A stretch of DNA of 40,650 bases from CAZISM01 sp964541895 (GCA_964541895.1 CAZISM010000043.1:1-40650); one strand, 5' to 3'; shown: positions 9,797-20,800, numbered from the stretch's first letter. The notes: generated from the letters alone by a model not told the origin. Made by a program: numbers and translations.

Positions 9797-10516
9797 ATGA
9801 GTTCGAAGGGTAAGAATATTTTCAGGGAGTATTTTGAGGCTTTTGCCGTGGCCCTGCTGGCGGCGCTGATTCTGCGCGCGCTGGTGATCCAGGCGTTCCG
9901 CATCCCCACCGGCTCCATGAAAGACACCCTGCTGGTCGGTGATTTTCTGCTGGTCAACAAATTCATCTACGGGGCCACCACGCCGGATTATATTCCTTTT
10001 ACCAAGGTCAAACTGCCCTCGTTTCAGTTCCCCGGACTGAAAAAGCCGGAACGCGGCGATATCATCGTCTTTAAATACCCGCTGGACGAATCCCTCGATT
10101 ACATCAAACGCTGCATCGCCAAATCCGGCGACGTGATCGAAATGCGGCAGGGACTGGTCTATGTCAACAACCAGCCCGAGGGTGAAATCACCTTTGTGGA
10201 AAAAAAGTTCGATTACGAAGAAGATCACTATATCAATTACTACCGCGTTAAAACGCCGAACGGCAAAGAGTACACCATCCGCCGCTACGACGGCTTTTCG
10301 CCCGACTATGCCGCGCGAACCGTTCCGGAAGGCTTTCTCTTCATGATGGGCGACAATCGCGACAACAGCGCCGACAGCCGCAGCTGGGGCTTTATGCCCG
10401 TTAACAATATTCGCGGCAAAGCCCTGGTCATCTATTTTTCCTGGGATAAAAACGAGCCGTTCTGGAACCTGCTCAAGGCGATCCGCTGGAACCGGATTTT
10501 CGGCGTGATTATCTGA
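9797..10516 (+). CDS. lepB: Signal peptidase I
   Basis: 239 residues. One N-terminal membrane anchor (about 14-33) is followed by the catalytic motif RIPTGSM, with the nucleophile at Ser40. The general base is Lys104 in DYIKRCIA, and the box E motif GDNRDNSADSRSWGF lies toward the C terminus. All family boxes are intact. The enzyme removes signal peptides from exported preproteins on the outer face of the inner membrane. A purine-rich ribosome site (AGGAAAGGA) lies just before the ATG, 18 nt after the permease gene. It would process the Sec signal peptides of the secreted proteins encoded further along this run, although it is probably a general enzyme. Confidence 0.95.
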   Translation: MSSKGKNIFREYFEAFAVALLAALILRALVIQAFRIPTGSMKDTLLVGDFLLVNKFIYGATTPDYIPFTKVKLPSFQFPGLKKPERGDIIVFKYPLDESLDYIKRCIAKSGDVIEMRQGLVYVNNQPEGEITFVEKKFDYEEDHYINYYRVKTPNGKEYTIRRYDGFSPDYAARTVPEGFLFMMGDNRDNSADSRSWGFMPVNNIRGKALVIYFSWDKNEPFWNLLKAIRWNRIFGVII

Positions 10517-10525
10517 TCCATTGCC

Positions 10526-11683
10526 ATGCCGGCCGCTGCATTATATATTCACGTTCCGTTCTGCGAACACAAATGCATCTATTGCGATTTTTACAGCATC
10601 ACCGACCGTTCCCTGTCAGCGGCCTATGTCACCGCATTGCGGCAGGAATGGTCCTGGTACAAACACAACCCTCCCTTCGGAGGGTTTGTTTTTTCCACAC
10701 TCTACTTTGGCGGCGGCACCCCGTCGCTCTTGAGCGTGCGGCAGCTGGAAACCATCATCAACGACCTGCCGCTGCAAGCGGATGCAGAAATCACCCTGGA
10801 AGCCAATCCCGGCACCGTCTCCCCGGCCTATCTGCAGGAGCTGCGCCGCATCGGCGTCAATCGCCTCAGCATCGGCATCCAGTCCTTCGTGGACCAGGAG
10901 CTCAAAACCCTGTCCCGCATCCATGACGCCGCCCAGGCCGAACAGGCCATCGTGCAGGCCCGCCAGGCCGGCTTTGACAATCTTGCTCTGGATTTTATTT
11001 TTGCCATCCCCGGACAGACGCCGGCCACCCTCGCCCGTTCCCTGCACAAGGCAATCTCTTTTGCGCCGGAGCATCTCTCCTGTTACAGCCTGACGGTAGA
11101 AAAAGAGACCCCGCTGGCCGCCGCGGTGGCCGGCGGCGAGCTGCACACGCTGGAGGTAGAGGAGGAGGCCGCACTGCTGATTCAGAGCAAAACCATCCTG
11201 GAATCAGCCGGCTGCGAACAGTATGAAATTTCCAACTATGCCAGACCGGGCCGGCGTTCACGGCATAACCAGAGCTACTGGGACGGCACGCCCTATTTGG
11301 GGCTGGGGCCGTCGGCGCACTCGTACGACGGCCGCCGACGCTGGTGGAACGGTCGCGATATCGCCGGCTATATAACAGCCTGGCAAGCCGGCCGGGCTGC
11401 ACCGGCAGGATCGGAAACGATCACCGCTTCGGAAAAACAGACCGAGCTCATAATGCTCGGCTTGCGCCGCCTCGAGGGCATCACAGAGCCAATGCTGGTG
11501 CAACAGCTCTTGCCGATCGTGGATCAATTGGGGGGCCTGGACCCGGAGGCCATGCCTTTTCACACCTCAATGAGGCAAAAATGGTTCACCCGGTCGCCTG
11601 AAGGCCTCAGCCTGACCCTGGAGGGTCTTTTGCTCTATAATCATGTCTGCGAACAGCTATGTTCCCGAATTACTCCGAACTGA
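10526..11683 (+). CDS. hemW: HemW-type radical SAM haem chaperone
   Basis: 385 residues. The cluster motif C-x3-C-x2-C is at Cys13, Cys17 and Cys20 in VPFCEHKCIYCDFYS, and the glycine-rich FGGGTPSLL motif binds SAM. The C-terminal part carries the HemN/HemW helical domain. Length and the N-terminal motif placement fit HemW, which is thought to deliver haem, rather than true HemN coproporphyrinogen dehydrogenase, which has a longer N terminus. The gene starts 9 nt after lepB and its 3' end overlaps the next gene by 25 nt. Older annotations often call this family oxygen-independent coproporphyrinogen oxidase. Confidence 0.93.
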   Translation: MPAAALYIHVPFCEHKCIYCDFYSITDRSLSAAYVTALRQEWSWYKHNPPFGGFVFSTLYFGGGTPSLLSVRQLETIINDLPLQADAEITLEANPGTVSPAYLQELRRIGVNRLSIGIQSFVDQELKTLSRIHDAAQAEQAIVQARQAGFDNLALDFIFAIPGQTPATLARSLHKAISFAPEHLSCYSLTVEKETPLAAAVAGGELHTLEVEEEAALLIQSKTILESAGCEQYEISNYARPGRRSRHNQSYWDGTPYLGLGPSAHSYDGRRRWWNGRDIAGYITAWQAGRAAPAGSETITASEKQTELIMLGLRRLEGITEPMLVQQLLPIVDQLGGLDPEAMPFHTSMRQKWFTRSPEGLSLTLEGLLLYNHVCEQLCSRITPN

Positions 11684-12180
11684 TCCGAGTTCACCTGCAG
11701 TTGCACAGCGGCTGCGAAATTCAGGATATTTATAAACTGCTCTTGCAGAGCATCCTGGGGCCGGAGCATCTGCTCAGCGATCCTGCGGCGACCAGGGAAC
11801 GGCTTCGTCTCGAGTGGGAAGCGCAGCCCGGTGCCGACGCCGAGCTGCTGCTGGAACCGATTTCTCTGGACGGTTCGATCGTCCGCGCCAACCTGCGGCC
11901 TTTAAAGGCCAGAGGGGTTGATTGGCTCGACCTGTGGAACGCCTTTTTCCGCACCGCCGCCTCGATTCAGGCCGATAAAGCCGCTTTTATCACGGTCTGG
12001 CAGCACGCTCTGGACCTGCTGCTGCCAATGCCGCAATTTAGCGAAAAAATTATTATGCAATTTGACGAAAAAATGCGTATACTTGGCTATCCGGTCATGC
12101 ATCATTCTGCATCGTACCAGCATCACAACCGTCCCGCATATCGCGTGATACGGCAAGCCTTCCTGCCCATACCGGAATAA
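11659..12180 (+). CDS. Uncharacterised 173-residue cytosolic protein
   Basis: I do not recognise this family. The frame has an ATG at 11659 inside the end of hemW (25-nt overlap), so it is probably translated by coupling. The product has no signal peptide or membrane helix. It looks mostly alpha-helical, with the distinctive segments LQSILGPEHLL (about 30-40) and, near the end, MHHSASYQHHNRPAYRV, which is His- and aromatic-rich and could bind a metal or a cofactor. Coding composition matches its neighbours, and the position between two well-supported genes with no long gap supports a real gene. The link to hemW suggests, weakly, a role in haem or radical-SAM chemistry. Confidence 0.75.
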   Translation: MFPNYSELIRVHLQLHSGCEIQDIYKLLLQSILGPEHLLSDPAATRERLRLEWEAQPGADAELLLEPISLDGSIVRANLRPLKARGVDWLDLWNAFFRTAASIQADKAAFITVWQHALDLLLPMPQFSEKIIMQFDEKMRILGYPVMHHSASYQHHNRPAYRVIRQAFLPIPE

Positions 12181-12260
12181 ACGGCAGATTTGCTTCATGG
12201 GGAAGCCCTCATTTGCTGATCGGCTATTTAATCGATAAAACGTAATCGGAAACAAGCCTA

Positions 12261-13709
12261 ATGGCAGAGCGATTTAAACAGGCTGGTCGCTGCATCTGTG
12301 CAATGTTTTATTTCCTCTCCTGGCCCTTGTCCGCTCAGGATGACAGCAAAATTCTGCTGTTCGACGGCGGACGGGTTCAACAGCGCTGGCAGATCAACTG
12401 GAACGGACTGAGCGGCCTGAACGCATCAGCCGGCAGCGGCATCTGCGCCGGAACCACCCAGCCGGCGGCCGCCACACAGAATCCGGCCTCGCTGGTGTCG
12501 TTAAAACGATTTTCCATGCAACTGGATTACATACCCCGTTTGCAGATAGAACTGGCCGGCCCCCTGGATCTGAACGATCACGTGGCTACAGCTACCGACG
12601 ACGCCATGGCCGAGTTTAAAACCAGCACTACCAAAATTGAATATTCCCGGGTAAGCGCGCAGCTGCAGCAGTCGGATCAGCTCGCCGCCGCTGTCCTCGC
12701 CGGCGCCTGGGGCCGCCAGCGCTTTGCACTTTATTTTTATCGCCCGTTTGACATCCGCCTCAATGGCCTCATCGCCGGCGTCCGCTCGCAAATCAATGCT
12801 AAAATCGCCGTGTCCGATAAAAAGGACGACCTCTTTTTCAACAGCTATATGGACGGCGTCAACGCCCTGTCCGCCACTTCGGTCATTTCGGGTTTCAGCC
12901 TGGCGCGCGAATGGTCGCCGGTCTGGCGCACCGGTCTGTCGATCGAACAGTGCCGCGCCAGTTTTCAAATCAGCGGCCGTCTCGATGTGGAAGGCTCCAT
13001 GCTGTTCGGCGGCAAGGAGAACGCCTTTAACGACCCCGGCGATCCCTGGAACAACGATCTGCATCAGTTCATCGATGCGGACTATAACGGCCAGGCCTGG
13101 GGGATAAAACTGGGACAGATCGCCCGGCTTTCCGAGCACTGGCAGGCGGCGGCGCTGCTGGACTGGCGCGCCGACATGCACGCCCATGGCGCGTTGACGC
13201 TGATCAACAACACCGTTCCGGCCCTGAACCTGTCCGCTGATAAAAGCAATGACGAAGAAATCCTTGATCCGGAAAAATTAAAGCTGTCACAGCTGACGCT
13301 GACCCGAACAGAGGCATACGCCTCGTACCCCGAGCTGACGGTGCGCTGGCCCGGCGCGCTGCGCATCGGCCTGCTCTATCAGCACCGCCGCCTGGAAACA
13401 CAAATCAATTACAGCTATGGCCTGTCCCCCTTTGCCATGCGCTACGGCAAAGACGAAATCGGTCTCCGGCCTGTGCACAGCGTGCGGCTGGGCATCGTGC
13501 ACCCCTGGCTGCAGGTGGGCCTGGGCGCCTCTGTGGTGGAAAAAATCGCGCAAGGATCCGAGCGGCTGGGAGAGAGCGGCGGGACCTTTATCATTCCGCA
13601 ATTCTCCCTGGGCACCGGCTTTCATATCCGGACCGGCATTCAGGTCATACTTGCGCTGGTCACCGTGCCGTTGCCGGTGTTGCGGACCAGCCTGTTGATA
13701 CAACTTTAG
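12261..13709 (+). CDS. Outer-membrane beta-barrel-like protein
   Basis: 482 residues. An N-terminal signal peptide ends at LSA-QDD (about residue 25); a shorter start at Met15 (12303) is possible but would lose the basic n-region. The mature part begins with a Gly/Ala-rich segment containing NPASL, typical of FadL/OmpP1- and PorV-related barrels. Alternating hydrophobic strands such as QLDYIPRLQIEL and PELTVRWPGALRIGLLYQHRR continue throughout, with a final strand ending in Leu. No enzymatic motif is seen. It heads the surface module and is followed 18 nt later by a T9SS-tagged protein, so a role in export or anchoring of those proteins is plausible. An 80-bp gap separates it from the preceding gene. 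Confidence 0.7.
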   Translation: MAERFKQAGRCICAMFYFLSWPLSAQDDSKILLFDGGRVQQRWQINWNGLSGLNASAGSGICAGTTQPAAATQNPASLVSLKRFSMQLDYIPRLQIELAGPLDLNDHVATATDDAMAEFKTSTTKIEYSRVSAQLQQSDQLAAAVLAGAWGRQRFALYFYRPFDIRLNGLIAGVRSQINAKIAVSDKKDDLFFNSYMDGVNALSATSVISGFSLAREWSPVWRTGLSIEQCRASFQISGRLDVEGSMLFGGKENAFNDPGDPWNNDLHQFIDADYNGQAWGIKLGQIARLSEHWQAAALLDWRADMHAHGALTLINNTVPALNLSADKSNDEEILDPEKLKLSQLTLTRTEAYASYPELTVRWPGALRIGLLYQHRRLETQINYSYGLSPFAMRYGKDEIGLRPVHSVRLGIVHPWLQVGLGASVVEKIAQGSERLGESGGTFIIPQFSLGTGFHIRTGIQVILALVTVPLPVLRTSLLIQL

Positions 13710-13727
13710 CATACCAGGTATTGCCCT

Positions 13728-16700
13728 ATGCGAATGCGATTGCTCTTTATGATGTGCCTGTTCCTGGCCTCTTCCCTGTGGGCCGCAGGCATCACCTTGA
13801 GCAAAATTCCGCTTAAACTCTATCGCGAAGAGAGCGACATCGAAATCACCTGGCAGGAGTCGTTGGCCGGCCGGATGAAGTTCGGCGTCTCCGCCGGCGT
13901 GTACAGCAAAGAGAGTGTGGCTGTCGGCACGCGCCAGCTCGTGTTCCGGCCACAGGACGAAGGCATGAAGCCCGGCGTCTATTATGCCATCATCTTTTCC
14001 GGAGCGTGGACCTCGCAAGAGTTCCGCATTGTTGTGGAATCACCGCTGGCGCCGTTGATGAAAACACCGGCCAACAATACCACCATTACCACCAGCACGC
14101 CTGTGTTCAGCTGGGAGCCGGTCGCCGGCGTTCCCTTTTACCATATCTTTCTCTCTGATCAGGAAGTGGTGCTTTCCAAGGACGCCAACGGCGAGCTGCA
14201 GCTCCAGGGCGGCGACATTCTCTGGCAGGCGATCACACCGGCCACCTCCATCGCCTATGGAACGGCAGATCCTTCCGGTTATTTCAGCTCCGGCCATGAC
14301 ATCCCGCCGCCGCTGATGAACGGGTTCACCTATAACTGGATCGTGCTGAGCAATTATGGCAACCACCCGGCGCTCTCGTCCACAGTGCAGGCCGGCGTCA
14401 GTGCCTTTCGCGTTCAACGCCCCTCGACTCTTTCAGCGCCGAGTCTGCTGGCGCCTGCCACGGCTGCGCGCCTCAGCGAAAGCGCCATCACCTTTTCATG
14501 GAATGCGGTGCCAGGCGTGAGCGTCTATCAGCTTCTGCTCTCTGAAGCCAAATCCCAGGAAGGCAGCGAATCCTCGTTCCTCATCTGGCAGCCGGTCACG
14601 ACCGAAACCAGCCTGTCGCTGCCGGCCAGGCTGCTGCTCCGCTCCGGCAAATATATCTGGAAGGTCGTTGCCGTCGATGGCAGCGGCGGCGGTGTGGCCG
14701 GCGAGACGCGCTCCTTCACCTATCAGGTGCCGCTGGGCCAACTGGCCATTCGCTCCCTCGATAGTTGGATGGCCAACCTGCCCAGGGTGGAAATCGATTT
14801 GACGCCGCAATCCGGCTCTACGGAAATCGTGCATCTGCTCACCTCCGACACCGGTCGATTGACCAACGAAGTGCAACCCGGCGTTTATCAGCTGCGCGGC
14901 CGCAAAGAGGGCTTTGCCGACACCACCATCAGCGTCACCGTCGCCGCCGGCGAGATCAAGGAGGCGGTGCTGGTGCTGCGGGAATGGCAGCAGACCGTGA
15001 GCGGCCTGGTGGTCAATCAAACCAAAGCGCCGGTCGCCGGCGCGGCCGTAACCTTTACCGGCCCGGCCGGTCTGATGCGCACAACCACTACAGATGGCAA
15101 CGGCCGATTTTCACAAAACCTGTCGGTCGGCACCTGGATCATTTCGGCAGAAAAAATCGGACATAAACTTGCCGCCGAACAGTCGGTAACCCTCAGTGCC
15201 GGTCAGGCGTTGAGTCTGAGCAAAGCCCTGGAACTGGTCGATCTCTCCTGCCAGCTCAACGGCCGCGTGCTCTCGGACCAGGGCCTGGCGGTGCAAAATG
15301 CACGGATTGTGGCCGACAGAGAGTTGAGCGAAGAGACGGTTTTCACCGATGCCAACGGCCAGTTTGCTCTCACCCTGAGCGAAGGGACCTGGCAGCTGTT
15401 TGCAGAAAAAACCGGCTATGTGCGCAGCCTGACCAGAACGGTGCAGATGAAATCCGGAACAGCGCAGACTCTGTCGCCGGATCTTTCCCTGTCCGGCCAG
15501 GCCGCTCTGGCCACCGGCTTTGTAATGACGTCCACTACAGTTCTTGGCGACGCGGTCATCACCGCTACGCCGCATGTGGGGGTAGGCACCTGGATGCGCA
15601 GCAGCGCCAAAGGCGCTTTCACGCTGAGCGTAGCGGCCGGCGTGCATCGCATCTCGGCGCAACGATCGGGCTATATCGCCGATCACGACCTGCTGGTGCA
15701 GATGAGCAGCGGTCAAACCCTTTCCGATATGAACCTGTTCATGATTCCAGCCACGGTACAGATCAGAGGCAAAACAACGAGCGGCGCGGCTGCCCTCAGC
15801 GGGGTCATTGTACAGAGTGAAAACAGCAGCGATACCACTGCCGCTGACGGCACTTTTCAGTTATTCGAAAGCAGCGGCAGCCATAAGGTCTATGCAAGCA
15901 AACGCGGATACGTGCCGGCCGCGATCACTTTGGCTGATCTCAAAACCGGCGAAATGAAAACGAACCTCCTCCTCGACCTGAAAGCCGATGCCGGCATCAT
16001 CGAAGGCCAGGTTTTGTCCGGAGCACAGCCGGTGGCCGGCGCCGCCGTGACCGCGGGCAACGGTTCGCTCACTTTCACCACCACGAGCATGGCCGATGGC
16101 CGCTACAGCACCAGTCTGCCGGCCGGCCTCTGGACCATCACGGCGAAAAAAGCCGGCTTTACCGATTACGTCAAAACCGGGCTGGCGATAAACGCCAAAC
16201 AGGTTCTCGCCGGCGTGGACCTCAGCCTGACGCCGTCTCAAGTCCTGCTGCAGGGACATGTGACGGACAACAAAAAACGCGTTTTGAAAAACGCCACCCT
16301 GACCCTGTTGGGCACCGCTATCACGGCCGGCAGCGACAACCGTGGCGAATATTCCATTCCACTCAACTCCGGCCGCTATCAGATCCGGGCACAAAAGCCC
16401 GGCTATGTTGCACAGACCGTTATCGTCAATCTGGCCGGCAGCGCCACCCTGATTCAGGATTTCCAGCTGCAGGCCATGGGCGTGGTGCGCGGCATCGTCC
16501 AGGATAATCAGAATCGACCGCTGCAGAACGTCTCCCTTTCGGCCCAGGACACCGTGAGCACCAAAACCGATTATGCCGGCGAATACCTCTTTTATTTTAT
16601 GCCGGGCGCATATACACTGACCGCGGACAAACTGGGTTATGCGGCAACGACCCTGCCGTTCACCATCCAGTTCGAAGACACCCTGCGACGGAATCTGATT

Positions 16701-17867
16701 CTGGCGGCTGATCCCAGTGAAATCGCCACCATATCCGGAAAAATACGCAACAGCCTCGGCCAGGCCGTGGCAGGGACCGGCGTACAGATGAGCGGCGCAG
16801 AAACACGCATCCTCTACACCGATCAGGACGGCGGCTTCAGCAGCGGGCAACTGGCCTCCGGAGCAGCCTACACCATCAAACCCTCGGCCGGCGGCCGCTT
16901 TTTTGTGCCGGCACAACGGCGCTACGATCCGTTGCGCAGCGACGCCGGCGAACAGAATTTTGTCTGCGCCCGCTACGGTGATGTGAGCGCCAACGAACAG
17001 ATCAGTTCCTTTGACGGTTCCCTGATCCTGCGCATCAAGGCCGAGCAGGATGTTTCGCCCAATTATAAATCACAACCGCGCGATTCCATGGCCGCCGACG
17101 TCAGCGGCAATCACGAAGTCAGTCCGTTCGATGCATCGCTCATTTTTCGCTACGCCGCCGGACTGATCTCTGCCTTTCCGGCGGAAAAAACCACTGTCAG
17201 GAAAACCATACCACAGCCGGCGGAGCACCGCAGCCTCGCCCTGCTGCAGCAGGAATCGGCCGGCCGTTTGCTGTACAGAGTGGTGCTGGATCAAACGGCA
17301 GAGGTGTGGGCCGGCACCTTTGATCTCTCCTATGATGCGGCGCTGCTCAACCTGGAAGAGGTCGTCAGCGATGAAGGGGCCATGCTTGCATACCGCAACG
17401 ACGATGGCCGTGTGGCGGTCTATTGGGCGCGCACGCAAACAGCGGCGAGCAGCACCCAGCTGCTGCAGCTGGTATTTCGTCCTCTGCGCGTTTCAATTCC
17501 AGAGACCTCCTGCCGGCTGGAAAAAGCGGTCCTCAATGAAGGCGAGGTGGCGCTGACCATCGCCGCTGCCGGCCCAACGACGTTCCGCGTTTATGAGAAT
17601 TATCCAAACCCTTTTAACGCTTCCACCATGGTCCGTTATGTGCTGGCCGGCGAACAGGGTGCGGTCGTGCCCGTTCGCATCGACCTCTATAACATCCTGG
17701 GCGAAAAAATCGCCACCCTGCTGGATCAACCCCAACCGGCCGGATTTCATCATGTGATCTGGAACAGCCGCGATGACCGGGATCGCATAATGGCCAGCGG
17801 TGTATACTTTTGCACGGTCACAACAGATCGGCAATCCAAAACAGTAAAACTCTTACTCGTCCGATAG
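13728..17867 (+). CDS. Giant secreted protein: carboxypeptidase-regulatory repeats, dockerin-like pair, cohesin-like domain, T9SS sorting domain
   Basis: 1379 residues. A signal peptide (about 1-20) is followed by Ig/FN3-like domains with SWEPVAGVPFYHIFLS-type strands (about 100-330). Eight tandem carboxypeptidase-regulatory-like repeats of about 80 residues (about 424-1075) each contain a G-x-V...D-G-x-F core. A dockerin-like pair follows, with calcium loops at Asp1085-Asp1096 and Asp1124-Asp1135; both loops have the D-x-S-x-N-x6-D pattern, with Asn at position 5 where Asp is usual. A cohesin-like domain lies at about 1180-1280. The C-terminal domain (about 1285-1379) contains YPNPFN (Tyr1292) and ends in a SGVYF...KTVKLLLVR pattern typical of T9SS type A sorting. 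The protein should be secreted and surface-attached. Four nt separate it from the multi-cohesin gene. Confidence 0.85.
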   Translation: MRMRLLFMMCLFLASSLWAAGITLSKIPLKLYREESDIEITWQESLAGRMKFGVSAGVYSKESVAVGTRQLVFRPQDEGMKPGVYYAIIFSGAWTSQEFRIVVESPLAPLMKTPANNTTITTSTPVFSWEPVAGVPFYHIFLSDQEVVLSKDANGELQLQGGDILWQAITPATSIAYGTADPSGYFSSGHDIPPPLMNGFTYNWIVLSNYGNHPALSSTVQAGVSAFRVQRPSTLSAPSLLAPATAARLSESAITFSWNAVPGVSVYQLLLSEAKSQEGSESSFLIWQPVTTETSLSLPARLLLRSGKYIWKVVAVDGSGGGVAGETRSFTYQVPLGQLAIRSLDSWMANLPRVEIDLTPQSGSTEIVHLLTSDTGRLTNEVQPGVYQLRGRKEGFADTTISVTVAAGEIKEAVLVLREWQQTVSGLVVNQTKAPVAGAAVTFTGPAGLMRTTTTDGNGRFSQNLSVGTWIISAEKIGHKLAAEQSVTLSAGQALSLSKALELVDLSCQLNGRVLSDQGLAVQNARIVADRELSEETVFTDANGQFALTLSEGTWQLFAEKTGYVRSLTRTVQMKSGTAQTLSPDLSLSGQAALATGFVMTSTTVLGDAVITATPHVGVGTWMRSSAKGAFTLSVAAGVHRISAQRSGYIADHDLLVQMSSGQTLSDMNLFMIPATVQIRGKTTSGAAALSGVIVQSENSSDTTAADGTFQLFESSGSHKVYASKRGYVPAAITLADLKTGEMKTNLLLDLKADAGIIEGQVLSGAQPVAGAAVTAGNGSLTFTTTSMADGRYSTSLPAGLWTITAKKAGFTDYVKTGLAINAKQVLAGVDLSLTPSQVLLQGHVTDNKKRVLKNATLTLLGTAITAGSDNRGEYSIPLNSGRYQIRAQKPGYVAQTVIVNLAGSATLIQDFQLQAMGVVRGIVQDNQNRPLQNVSLSAQDTVSTKTDYAGEYLFYFMPGAYTLTADKLGYAATTLPFTIQFEDTLRRNLILAADPSEIATISGKIRNSLGQAVAGTGVQMSGAETRILYTDQDGGFSSGQLASGAAYTIKPSAGGRFFVPAQRRYDPLRSDAGEQNFVCARYGDVSANEQISSFDGSLILRIKAEQDVSPNYKSQPRDSMAADVSGNHEVSPFDASLIFRYAAGLISAFPAEKTTVRKTIPQPAEHRSLALLQQESAGRLLYRVVLDQTAEVWAGTFDLSYDAALLNLEEVVSDEGAMLAYRNDDGRVAVYWARTQTAASSTQLLQLVFRPLRVSIPETSCRLEKAVLNEGEVALTIAAAGPTTFRVYENYPNPFNASTMVRYVLAGEQGAVVPVRIDLYNILGEKIATLLDQPQPAGFHHVIWNSRDDRDRIMASGVYFCTVTTDRQSKTVKLLLVR

Positions 17868-17871
17868 CATT

Positions 17872-20800
17872 ATGATCAGAAAATCACTCGCCATACTGTT
17901 CCTGTTTGCGATCCGCGCTCTGGCAGTGGATGTGACCATCCCCAACCTCAGCGAATCCGAGGGCAAAAAGATCACCCTGGCCATCGCCAGCACGGATGTC
18001 ACGGCCGGCAAGGTGTTCTCCTGTGATTTCACCCTGATCTACAACGCCGCGCTGCTTACGGCCACCGATGTGCAGACCAGCGGTACGCTGCTGGCGAACT
18101 GGGGCGCGCCGACGGTGAACATCGGTTCAGGACAGCTGCGTTTCAGCAGCGGCGGTACCCAGGCGCTGAGCGGCAGCGGCACATTGATTAAAATCAATTT
18201 TCAGGTGGCGGCTGGTGCGGCCGTGGGCAGCACGACGGCGCTGGCGTTTTCGTCGTTTGTGTTCAATGAAGGCGTGCCGGCCGTGACGTTAAAGAACGGC
18301 GTCTTTACGGTCATTGCCGATACGCAGCCGCCGCGCATAACTGCCGGCCCCACAGTACAGTCGATCACCTCAAAATCCGCCGGCGTGCAGTGGACAACGG
18401 ACGAAGCTTCTACGACAACCGTGGAATATGGCGAAACCGCTTCGTACGGACTAAAAGCGGAAAACAGCTCGCTGGTCACGCAACACGCCATGACCCTAAC
18501 CGGCTTGAAAGCCGGCAAAACCTACCATTACCGCGTCAGCGGCAGGGACAAGGCGGGCAACGGACCGGTTTACAGCACGGATCAGACATTTACCACCCAG
18601 GCCATTGTGCTGCAGGCGCCCGATCTGGCCCTGGATGCGGCGGCAGAGCTGGACGTGCCTATCACCATCAGCGACCTCTCCGAGCAGAATGTCCGCGCTA
18701 TTGCTTTTACCCTGCGCTATGACAGCCGTATTCTCTCTGCTGTCAGCGTAAGTGCGGAAGACGGACTTGCTGCCGAGTGGCCCCTGCCCTCTTTCAGCAC
18801 CGCCGGCGGCAGCGTGCAAATCCAGCTGGCCGGCACCACCGCCCTGAGCGGCAGCGGCCGTTTGCTGAAAATAAAATTCAACGTCTCTGCCGGCGCCGCA
18901 AACGGACAAAAAACCGATCTGGAAATCGTCAACCTCTCTATCAACCAGGGCGCCCTGCCGGCGACGGCGCGCAAAGGCAGTTTTACCGTCAAAGACACCA
19001 GGCCGCCGTTAATAACCTCCGGACCGGTTGTCGAATATGTCTCCAGTTCAACGGCATCGATCCGTTGGACCACCAACGAAAATTCCAACAGTGTGGTGCG
19101 ATTCGGCCCCACCACTGCCTATAGCCGCTCCGCCAGCCTGGCTCCACTGACCACCCGGCATGAGCTGGAACTGGTCGGCCTCTCTGCCGCTACCCTGTAC
19201 CACTTTACGGTCAGCAGTCAGGATTCCAGTGGTAACGGGCCGACGACCAGCGAGGACAAAACGTTTACCACCCAGGCTGCCACCGGCATTCCGGTTACAC
19301 TGGCCACGGTGCAGGCAAGCCCGGGACAATCCATCGCCCTGCCGGTCAACATGGGCAACGCCGGCGGCGAGGGCGTCGCCAGCTACAGCATGGCGTTTGC
19401 TTACGATTCCCAGGTTTTGGAACTGCAGAGCGTTCGCCGCAATGCCGCTGTTAATCCGGGTTGGAGCGCCTTTCATACCGACCTGTTGCCGGGCCAGGTC
19501 ATTGTCTCCGATGCCGGTTCAACCGCCCTGGCAGGCGGCGGTGAGCTGTTCAGCCTCATCTTTCTGGTCAAAAGCAGCGCTCGCAACGGCGACAGCCAGG
19601 TGCGATTCCAGCACTGCACCTTTAACAGCGGCACGCCGCAGGCAGCACCGCAAAACGGGCAGGTCCGCATCAGCGGCAATCCCGACCTCAAGGCGCCGGT
19701 AATCACCGCCGGCCCGTTTATCGACCAAATCACCCTCACCACCTGCCGCGTGACCTGGTACACCGACAAAGCCTCTGATTCCAGGCTGGAATATGGTTTG
19801 ACCGCTTCTTATGGCCAGAGCGCCAATTCGACAGCTCTGCTGAAAATCCATCAGATGCAGTTGACCGGTTTAACGGCCGGAAAGCAATACCATCTTCGCG
19901 CCGGCTCGCGTGATGGTGTCGGCAACGGTCCGGCCTGGAGCACTGATTTGCTTTTCACTACTCTGGCAGTCAATGGCGTCTCGGTCACTCTGCCGGACCA
20001 GCACGCCACAGCCGGCAGCACCATCGATGTGGCGCTGCAGACCGGCAACCTCACCGGTCAGGAGGTATATTCACTTTATCTCGCCCTGCAGTATGATCCG
20101 GCGTTGCTCACCGCCACCACGGTCAGCAACAGCGGCACGCTCACCAGCGGTTGGGGCGACCCGACCTTTACGCTCAGCGCAGGCCGCATCGTCGTCGCCA
20201 TGGGCGGCATTAAAGCACTCACCGGCAGTGGCATGTTGCTGAAATTCCGTTTCACCTTAAAGAACACGGCTCCGGCCGGGAGCAGAGTGCCGCTGGTGCT
20301 GGAAAAATGTACCTTTAATGAAGGTCAGCCGGCGGCTGCGCCGGCCAATGGCTCTGTCCTCGTCGATGACGTCACCGCGCCCAAAATAACCGGCGGACCG
20401 ATAGCCTTTGCCATAACCACCGGCAGTGCACAACTGCTGTGGAGCAGCGATGAACCCAGCACTACCCTGGTAGAGTTCGGAGAACGGATCCCCTATGAAT
20501 ACACGCAGCAGAACGGCCGGCTGGAAACCGGGCATGCGGCCTCGCTGCTGAACTTGGCGGAAAACACGCTCTATCATTATCGCGTTGGCGGAGCCGATTC
20601 GTCCGGCAATGGTCCGACCTGGAGCGCAGACCAGACGTTCCGCACCACCAGCGCCAAAGGGGTGGTAGTGGCACTGCCGGACACCATCGCCGGTGTTGCG
20701 GCTGATCTGGTGTTGCCTATTCTGCTCACCAATCAACACAACCTGAGCATACAAGAGGTGGAATGCCGCATCGCGTTCAAGGCGAACCTCTTTTCATTCA

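Noticed and set aside
15861..16916. 351-codon minus-strand frame inside the 1379-residue gene
   Set aside because: It is opposite clear carboxypeptidase-regulatory repeats and has no protein-like signature of its own.
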